From Toxotes chatareus (lineage: Eukaryota > Chordata > Actinopteri > Toxotidae), in the NCBI GenBank assembly GCA_016801885.1, contig JAFBJY010001353.1, positions 62,001 through 126,000 on the forward strand: a stretch of DNA of 64,000 bases, written 5' to 3'. The position numbers were made by a program, and so were the translations under genes. Positions within the stretch are counted from its first letter, which is position 1, and the number at the start of each line of letters is the position of its first letter. The notes beneath the pieces were generated by a model. That model was given only the letters and a program-made list of their open reading frames with translations, was not told the DNA's origin and did not search any database. Below are positions 56,200-64,000 of this stretch, one piece after another.

Positions 56200-58861
56200 A
56201 GTGTCATGGAACTGATCAACCTTTGATGGATGGAAAATAAATGCAAAAATTAATTAATAAAAATAAAATATATAAATTCATATAATTGGTAATGATTACC
56301 ACTAGTACTGTTAAAGAATCATATCCAGAGAGTTTAGTTAGTGTGTGGGTGTGGGTGGAAATGCTCACCTGAACAGGGGAGGAGCTAAGGAGGTGATAAA
56401 AGGCTGTGTGTTCTCCACAGATCCCCCTTTGTTCTCAGCCATGCTGCCACACCAGTAAGACACTCTATGTTATCTGCTGTTTTGTTTGCCTCTGCTTATA
56501 TTTGAGTTTATTTATACCCAATTCTGTTGAGTAACATTTGTTGTATATTAATTTCTTTGTTTAAATAGATTCTGTGACAGAGTATTACTCCTTTTAGGCC
56601 TTTGGTGGATGCATAAAAATGTAAGCAGATTATTTCCTTTGTTCACTTAGCTGGTTGTGACATGTATGGCAGTATTTTAATTGTGTATTCCTTTATACAG
56701 AAAATCATCCATTTATCCATTCATCCATTCGTCCATTCATCCCTTCACCCATCCATCCTTCACAAATAAATGATTGAAATGGCTCCTGGATCCAGTGTTT
56801 AAATGTGCACACCAGACAGAGGTCCAAACCCTAAAGACAGTCTTTTTCAAGTACTACTGCCACTATCAGTATTACTCTTACTACCAGCTCTGTAAAAACT
56901 GGAAAAAAGCAGAGCAGATAAAAATAAACAACACAGAAAAGCAACACTGTCATTAGATTTGAAAAGTAATTTTATTTAGTTTTAACACTGTGGAGAATTT
57001 ACATTTACATTTAATTTGGCTTAGGCGCTGTATGTCAGCCTTATAATGAACTAAATATGCCAGGATTGAGCAGGATTGTTAAAAAATCAAAGTTTGAAGA
57101 CGCAAGATTAATGGAAATAGCCCAATCGATCATCATTCTAGGAGGCCTGAATGTTTTTGACTGACTCTTATCATAACGTTATATTTTGCGTTAATTCCTA
57201 AAATAACTTATGTATGCTGGCATGCTAGCGCACACATGTTAGCTAGCTCCGTCTTACTTGAATCCAAGGCTAACAGACAACATTTGTTGGCTTGATGTAG
57301 ACCCAGGCTAACTACTACATTACACATGTTAGAAAATAATATCACACAAATATAGATATAAGACTTCTTATCATAATGTGTTCATTGAGATTGGAGGTTG
57401 AATTCTTGTAATTCTTTGGTCAATTTGCGACTGATATATTTATTGGCTAAGGAAAGGCCGGTCATTATTCAATATTTTAAGTGTACTCGGTAAAGAATGT
57501 GTAATCTAATCTAATGGGGGGCACACAATGCTCCAATGCCCCCACTTGGCGACAGTTTGGATTCACAGATGAAATTCAGATGCTCCTCTGTGATCCAGCT
57601 CAGAGTCTACAATGCAAGACACCCCACTGATCTCTTTACATTATTCATCCAATTCACCTAAACACAAATGAAATAGAGTGAGAATCCTCCAGAGTCACAT
57701 CAGTTCCCCTGAGGCTCCATCTCCTCATGCAGTTCTTCAACCCTCCACATTGTTCCATCGACACATGTAAACATGTTTATTGACTGATCATCTGATCTGA
57801 TTTGATTTGTTTTGTTTATTTATTGTTGCTTCTCAGTCTTTAGTGTTGACTGAACGGGAGTCTTCTGCCCTCCAGTGGTCACTGTCAGTAACTACAACTC
57901 TGCACCCAGCACTGACAATGATACTGATGTTCACACTGACATTATTCCACATTTACTGACTTATTTTAGCTCTAATGTTCATCAGTCTGATAATGACTCT
58001 CTGTATGTGAACACACATATTATTACACTGCTATAAATACTGATGTCTGACTGATGCACAAATAATCAGAGATTTTACTGCCCTCCAGTGGTCACACTGA
58101 CAAGTGTCCAACAGGACTCACACTGATTATTAGGATCAATATGTACCAATCAGTATTGATGACATCAGCAGGAAGATGAGGACTGCTCATAGTTTGAATA
58201 AAGTTCCATGTATTATTCCATCCATGTTTTCAGTACAAGCAAATACACTGTAAAAGGATCACTGTAAAATGATAAACAGGAGATGCACTGTAAAAAATTC
58301 TAACATTGATTATCAGGAAATACACTGTGCACTGTGTAAAATGGCAACAAAGGTGACAGGATATACCCAATAAAAAATTATGGTCATAGATGAGCTCTGG
58401 ACTAACTTACAACCAGGAGATGAACTGTAAAATATTACAACAGTGTAACAAACTTGTAAAAAATAAAAACCAGCAGATGTATTGTAAAGTGGAAGTTAGA
58501 CTGTACTGTTTTGTTTTTTCTCAGATCTTTCAGATAAACTGTGGCAGCATTTTACTTTGAACTGAATCAGCTCAGTTGTCCCAAGATTCAGAAAGACAAA
58601 ACACTGATGTTCACAATGATGCTGAATGTTAAAAAAGTAAAAGTCAGCAACATTTTTCTCCTGTAATAATCGTACCTTCCATCTTTAAAGGACTGGAAGA
58701 GGAAGAAGTTTACAAGGAATCATTTAGAAGAGTTTAACAAATAAACTGCTTTAATACATGAATCTGAAAAGGTGTGTGTGAGTGAAAGAGACAGACATGT
58801 ACAGACTGAACTATCTGTTCAACAGTGAGAGAGTTTCTCTAACAGGAGGAGACTCTCTCTG
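56200..58861. other. Intergenic, no gene seen
   Basis: Includes a decayed (ATCC)n tract (56706-56760). The minus-strand end near 58.7-58.86 kb is probably the 3' untranslated region of the B30.2 gene that follows. Confidence 0.5.
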
Positions 58862-59406
58862 CTACACTCTACACAGAGACACTGAGGAAGCAGACCACCA
58901 GACTCCAAACCCAGGATACAGAGGTTCAGTGAATGTGGTGTTGAAGGTGTAGAGGTGGATCAGTGAGTCAGAGGAGACTCTGTAGAAGGACAGACAGCCA
59001 GCAGGACAGTCCACATACACTGCTACTCTGTCAGACACAGAGGATGATGAAGAGGAGGAGGAGGAGACAGGTGTTATTCTGTTATTGTGCCAAACAGAGT
59101 AACCATCATCAGAGCAGAACAGACTCCAGGACTGATCGTTCCTTCCAAACAAACAGTTTTCTCTGTCTCCTTTCCTTATGATTCCTCTGTAACTCACTGA
59201 TATATAAACCTTTCCTCTCCACTCGACCTCCCAGTAACAGCGACCAGTCAGACCATTAATACACAGCAGCTGAGGCCACTGGTCAAATCTGTCTGGATGA
59301 TCAGGATATGACTGATGCTCCTTCACAGGTGTCACCTTCCTGTTGTTGTCAGACAGTTTGATCTTTCTGTTTACTGTGTTTGTGTTGATGGTGAGTTCAC
59401 AGAAAT
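58862..59406 (-). CDS. B30.2 (PRY-SPRY) terminal exon, NLRC3-like receptor
   Basis: Open from an acceptor (CTCCATCAG on the minus strand) at 59406 to TAG 58862-58864. PRY part: INTNTVNRKIKLSDNNRKV. SPRY part: GRCYWEVEWRGKVYISVSYR, WSLFCSDDGYSVWHN, a run of nine Ser, VYVDCPAGCLSFYRVSSDSL and EPLYPGFGVW. The C-terminal ligand-recognition domain of fish-specific NLRC3-like and TRIM receptors. The small linker exon and two LRR exons upstream on the same strand identify the NLR type. The poly-Ser loop, encoded by a GGA/TGA microsatellite-like run, is a likely variable surface loop. Confidence 0.9.
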
Positions 59407-59533
59407 CTGATGGAGAGAAGAAGACACAACACAGCTGCAGTTATTGATCTATCATTGATCATTGATTGACACTTTGAAGGTGGTTGAATGTGAGCTGCTT
59501 TGTTTTCAGGAATCAAATGAAAACCACACTTAC

Positions 59534-59580
59534 ACTTCCTTAGACCTGGTCTCAACCATCGGACTCCACCAGGCTCCACC
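59534..59580 (-). CDS. Linker exon, NLRC3-like receptor
   Basis: 47-bp exon between CTTTCAG and GTAAGT on the minus strand, encoding VEPGGVRWLRPGLRK. This short exon joins LRR and B30.2 exons in fish NLRC3-like genes. It keeps phase with the next exon. Confidence 0.85.
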
Positions 59581-60369
59581 CTGAAAGGAGGAGGGGGGTC
59601 AGACCAGCACATTCTTTTTCAGCATGCAAACATGGACATTACATGGCTCTCATACACAGATGGTTTGATTATTCTGTTCATTCAGCAAAGAGACAAAGGA
59701 CCTGGAGTCCTTATCTTGGAAGGGGAGGTGACATGAGGAGGAGGAAAGATTTCATCATTTGTCTTCTCAATTTGATATCACTTTTGGTGTCAGACACAAC
59801 AAAAGATCTCAGAATGACAAGATCAGGATCTCAGAGAGGTTCAGCTGATTATTGATCATGGATATTTTAGAAGACAGAGACATGATCAGAGACCTGATTT
59901 CATTTCCTCCTTGGTTTAAGACACTGGCAAATGAATGTCTCTGGGCAGTGTAGATGCTCTTATTATTGTTGGGATGTTATTATTAGTATTATTTGTAGTG
60001 GTGAAAGCACTCTGAGTGCTCAAAGTGGCTCTGTTGGTTCAGGAGCAGTTCAACCAGCTGCAGCTCAAATGTTTCCACGCTGGCTTTGTGCTGATGCAGC
60101 ATGAAATCCAGTCTGAGAAAGTCCTGCTCAGGTCACAGAAAACAGCTGACCACACCTGATTTAATGATTGGCACATATTTTCTCTTAAATATGACACAGT
60201 GAGTCATGATGACATACTGAAGTCAGAATTAGAGAAACCCCTCCTTGTGTTGTTGTTGAATTCAAAGCACTTCTGTAGAGATCTGTCATCAGCTGTGACA
60301 CACTAAATGTTTCCAGCTCTTCCTCCCTATCACACACACTGTCTGTGGCTGCAGCAGGACTCTCCATAC

Positions 60370-60543
60370 CTGAGGGTGTCCAATCTCCAGTGTGGATCCT
60401 TCAATCCAGCAGACAGCAGCTTCACTCCTGAGTCTCCTGGATGATTGTAGCTCAGGTCCAGCTCTCTCAGATGGGAGGGGTTGGAGCTCAGAGCTGAGGC
60501 CAGAGAAGCACAGCCTTCCTCTGTGATGAGACATCCTGACAGC
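60370..60543 (-). CDS. LRR exon (174 bp), NLRC3-like receptor
   Basis: Acceptor GCCTGCAG-type border at 60543, donor GTATGG at 60369. Open. Encodes LITEEGCASLASALSSNPSH and ELDLSYNHPGDSGVKLLSAG, a ribonuclease-inhibitor-type LRR unit. It is the last LRR exon before the linker. Confidence 0.9.
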
Positions 60544-60891
60544 CTGCAGACACACACAACATCACACAGGAACCCTCTGTCAACACCTGCTGGTCTGTTT
60601 TGCTGTTCTTTTTTTTTTTTTTTTTTTTTCATATTTTTGTTTTTGGTTCTGGTCCATTTTGGTCCAGGTTCAATGTATTTTCAAATTCCTTAAACGTCAT
60701 CTGTAGGATTAAAAAAATCAACAACTGAAGCAAAAACGAGAGAAAATGATGAATAATTGTCTGAGTCTAGAAAGTTCTGCTGAACTTTAGTAAAATTTAC
60801 TTTGAACAATCCTACACAAGTTGGCTGTTTATCCACTGATGTAAATCAGATATGAACAAATCATCAGCTAAACAGGTTGATGGATCCTGAC

Positions 60892-61065
60892 CTGAGAGTC
60901 TCCAGGGTACAGTGTGGACTCTTCAGTCCAGCAGACAGAAGCTTCACTCCTGAATCCTGCAGGCCATTGTTACTCAGGTCCAGGTCTCTCAGACTAGAGG
61001 ACTGGGAGCTGAGAGCTGAGGACAGAGCTTCACAGCTTCTCTCTGAGAGGTTACAGCTGCTCAGT
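60892..61065 (-). CDS. LRR exon (174 bp), NLRC3-like receptor
   Basis: Acceptor TTCTTCAG at 61066, donor GTCAGG at 60891, open. Encodes LSERSCEALSSALSSQSSSL and DLDLSNNGLQDSGVKLLSAG. The exon is in phase with the 60.37-kb exon. Upstream exons (NACHT domain, further LRRs) are not found up to 64 kb, so either they lie outside the window or this is a partial gene. Confidence 0.9.
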
Positions 61066-61371
61066 CTGAAGAGGAAACAATGAAGAAAAAGTCAAATAAC
61101 ATTTGTGTTGAAAGGACAATCAAAGGAACAAAACTCTCAGTTTGCTCTGCAGCTCACAGCAAACTAATAGACCTGCATTTGAAAACTGGGCCAAACATCA
61201 AACACAGATTTGTTCAGTGAAGCAGAAATATCAGCTCTTTATTCACCTGCTAACCAATGAGGAGTTTCTACATTGATGATCATCTTTCATTGGCTCTGAT
61301 TCAAATTATTCTCAACAAGTTGGAGACATGACAGTTAAATATGATACAATCAGTAATAAACAGACACAGTA

Positions 61372-61724
61372 CAGTCAAGGCCGTAAGTATTTGGACAGTT
61401 AGACACGTTTTGTTCTTCAGGTTCTCAGCACATTCACTTTAAAATATAATAATGGATACTACAGTCAATGACTGCAAAGGATTTTACACTAAATATTAAA
61501 TGTGATGAGTTTGTTTCACTTCATGTGTATTTGTCCAGATACTTTTGAACCACTAAAAGGGCTGAATCTCCCACACAGTTCTTCCTATACTGATGTCAAC
61601 CTGCTCAAATTAAAGCTGAGACTTGGCTCTTTAATGTAGGATCCATTATTTTAAATCAGATTCAATGTACTGAAGCTCAGAGTCTGAAGAACAATAACTG
61701 TCCAAATACTTCAGGTCTTGACTG
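61372..61724. mobile_element. Tc1-type MITE, 353 bp
   Basis: Inverted ends CAGTCAAGGCCGTAAGTATT and, from the right, CAGTCAAGACCTGAAGTATT, both followed by TGGACAGT. TA duplicated at 61370-61371 and 61725-61726. No coding. Confidence 0.9.
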
Positions 61725-62204
61725 TAATTGTATTAATGTTGGTACCTGGTTTGATTTAGTTTGAATCCTCTGATAAAATAGCTTATTAGTTGTAAGTACA
61801 GGGCAGCTGTGTCTCAGCGGGTAGAGAGGTTTGTCCATTAATCACAGCTCTCCTCCTGTCAACATCAAGTGTCCTCAGGCTAAAAACCTCAAGCTCAAAC
61901 CAGCCCTGGTGGTCAGACCAGCACCTTGTATGGTAGCTGGCTGCCAGCAGTGTGTGTGAATGGGTGAATGAGAGGCAGCATGTAAAGAGCTGTGGGTAAA
62001 AGTTCTATATAAACGCAGCCATTTACCAGTTTTTAGGTTTAGTGAAATCTGAATCATGACTTTTGAGTCAGAGCATTCTTACACTCAGACTGTCTCCATC
62101 GTCTTTGAGTGCATTTGCCAAAGTTACAGTTGATCAATTATAACTCATTTCAAAGCCTCGTTCTTAGGTTTTCTTATCCAACCTGGAAAACATTACAGAC
62201 AGTG

Positions 62205-62490
62205 AGTTTCTGTCTGAATTCTCTGAGTTTTTATCAAGTTTAGTTCTCTGTACAGATGAAGTCATTATTGTAAGTGATTTCAATATTCATGCGGATGTTA
62301 ACAATGATAGCCTTAGCTCTGTGTTTATCTCATTATTAGACTCAATTGGCTTCTCTCAAAGTGTAAATAAACCAAGTCATTGTCTTAACCACACCCTCAA
62401 CCTTGTTCTGTCATATGGCATCGAGACATTTAACAATCTTCCCACAGAATCCTCTTCTATCAGATCACTGTTTAGTTGCATTTGAATCTG
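62205..62490 (+). pseudogene. LINE AP-endonuclease fragment
   Basis: Frame reads LSEFSEFLSSLVLCTDEVII, VSDFNIHADVNNDSL and NHTLNLVLSYGIETF: the GDFNIH and H-T-L-D-L-V-L blocks of LINE endonucleases, with Gly replaced by Ser and Asp by Asn. About 95 codons, L2-like. Confidence 0.75.
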
Positions 62491-62499
62491 TATTATTGG

Positions 62500-63401
62500 A
62501 CTACACACCATTTGGCAAAAATGTCTTTACTAGACGTGTTCTGTCCTCAATGTGTCCCATACACGTATTGACAGGCAGCTAAACGCTCTACTCCAAACAA
62601 AACTCTGCATATTATGTTTTTAACAGGTTTATTGCCGAAGTAAAGGTGAAACTGAAGGGAAAAAAGTAATCATAAATCAAGAACATTTGACGTGATATTT
62701 CTGCACCATATCAACCAGAACTAGCGTGGCTAACATGCAGTACGCTAGAGAGAAATACATTTCTAACGAAAAAGATCTGCCACTTGAAAAACATCAGTAC
62801 ATGATGATAAACATCTCAGTACGTACCAACGATGCAACTCAAAACATGCTGTGTGCTGGAATGGCTTGTAAAGCCTGGAAGCTGGCGAAAACGTTACTTG
62901 TCCTCACTTCCTGAATAAAGTTTTATTCAGCCTTGACAAAACAAAACAAAGGGGGGCAGTTGTAGGTTTCAGTAGTGAGGATCACTTCCGCGTTCAAAAA
63001 GCTGCAGTTCCTCGGCTGCCGCTGGGGGCTGGCTCCAGAAGTGAGCAATTCTCCATTGACACCCATGTTAAAATAGCCAACTTTACAGCCTAAAAAAACA
63101 TATTTACAGCCTGGTGCATTTTTTGTTTTTGGTCTCTATTGATGGTTTCCACCTCCGTGAACACTGTGAGGGGGTGTATTTTTTTGTACCACAACCGTTT
63201 AGGCTTAAAATTCTAACCTAAATTAGGGCGTGGTTACGTTGAGTGAAAGCCCCATAGACAGACACTGGCAGTTAGGTCTTTGCTAAAGCATCGGCTGGGC
63301 TAGGCGGCTACATCCAGAGGCCTGCGGCTACCTCCAGCGGTTGACAGGGGCTGCAGTGTCCGTGTTTGTTTGCCAATGTTTGGATAGGTTTTTGTGACAG
63401 T
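62500..63401. other. Noncoding, possibly 5' part of a THAP-carrying repeat
   Basis: The stretch 62950-63250 (CTGCAGTTCCTCGGCTGCCG, ACACCCATGTTAAAATAGCC, TTTACAGCCTGG) resembles an interspersed fish repeat and leads directly into the THAP exon. A 62-codon frame at 62726-62914 has no recognised domain. Confidence 0.4.
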
Positions 63402-63466
63402 ATGGCTTGTTGTAGTGTAGACTGTACTAACCGACCGTCGAAGGAGTCCGTGTTGCAGTTTTTTCG
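63402..63466 (+). CDS. First exon of a THAP zinc-finger protein
   Basis: ATG 63402 gives MACCSVDCTNRPSKESVLQF ending at a GTAAGT donor (63467). It matches the start of THAP domains (Met, then Cys-x-x-x-Cys followed by N-R and an F-x-F/R-F-P type strand). THAP fingers occur in P-element-type transposases and in host regulators. The remaining Cys and His would be in exon 2, not found before 64 kb. Cys spacing is one residue shorter than usual. Confidence 0.6.
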
Positions 63467-64000
63467 GTAAGTCAATTTCTCACTATTTGGACTATTCTCA
63501 CTACCTGGATGTTTGCACTAATTAAAAGCTTATGACTTCATTGCCGCTTTGTGGTCGCTGCTGATACAAATAGGGGACCGGAGCAGCTAATGTTAGGAAC
63601 GCTGCTGCAGTGTGTTCCGTGCTCTCAGAGTCCGTTTATTGTGGGAATACTAGGCTACAATTTTATTTCGTCTCATTTTTCTGTTTAAAAAGTCAGGCAT
63701 TGCATGGACAGAGCAGCTCCGTCAGTAAGCGGCTGCTGTTGTATGTGTGCTGCTGTAACTGTAAGTGGATAGTGGATGGAAGCAGCGGTGAAAGCCGGTA
63801 AATATTAAATATTAAACGTTTTAATATATTATTATTATTATTTTGATGGTTATCATTAATAATCATGTTTTAATATACGTTATACGTATGACGTTTTAAT
63901 ATATTTTATCAATATGAAATAATGATTGTTTCACAGTTAAATAACAGGCTAGAAATAAATTTCCCCCCCACAACTCCACCAAACCGTGCAGCTCCACCTA
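63467..64000. other. No further exon recognised
   Basis: Probably the first intron of the THAP gene, AT-rich with ATT/TAT runs near 63.82 kb. Confidence 0.4.

Overview
The window reads as ordinary repeat-rich chromosomal DNA of a ray-finned (probably spiny-rayed) fish carrying one large integrated virus-like element. The fish assignment rests on 174-bp leucine-rich-repeat exons and B30.2 (PRY-SPRY) exons of the NLRC3-like immune receptor family, on teleost-type Tc1, hAT, L1/Tx1 and Rex1/L2 transposons, and on long GT, GA and AT microsatellites. There is no bacterial-style gene organisation.

The main object is a 12,830-bp Maverick/Polinton (adintovirus-like) element at 8487-21316. It begins AG and ends CT, has terminal inverted repeats of about 1.13 kb, and is flanked by the 6-bp target duplication TATAGC. 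The left half is read on the plus strand: protein-primed-type DNA polymerase B, packaging ATPase, then a cluster of small proteins. The right half is read on the minus strand from the other end: an acidic cysteine-motif protein, a small protein of uncertain family, retrovirus-like integrase, penton-like minor capsid protein, a basic minor virion protein, major capsid protein and adenain-like protease. The two arms converge on a back-to-back polyadenylation signal near 13.86 kb. Together these are replication (polymerase), integration (integrase) and virion formation (ATPase, protease, two capsid proteins, core proteins). Nearly every gene is broken by small frameshifts, and two catalytic residues look lost, so this copy is probably dead. 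The 389-codon acidic protein is the clear exception and is fully open.

The element sits inside a solo LTR. 24 bp of the LTR lie on the left (8463-8486) and 489 bp on the right (21323-21811), with CACTT on both outer sides. A second solo LTR of exactly the same length (513 bp) lies at 51810-52322.

The rest is layered transposon debris around immune-receptor exons. Minus-strand LRR and B30.2 exons occur at 29.9-31.5 kb, 38.65 kb, 40.3 kb (decayed) and 58.9-61.1 kb (intact splice sites). A Tc1 element at 31.9-38.3 kb contains hAT, LINE and SINE insertions. A hAT element with introns lies at 41.8-44.5 kb. From 45.3 to 56.1 kb a hAT gene is split by a Tc1 element, which itself carries a full-length 5.6-kb L1 with a 17-bp target duplication, an internally deleted hAT containing the second solo LTR, and a dispersed fish repeat. 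The right end holds a Tc1-type MITE, a LINE endonuclease fragment and a first exon of a THAP zinc-finger protein. Long stretches (2.4-5.6, 21.8-28.5, 56.2-58.8 kb) show no gene that I can support.
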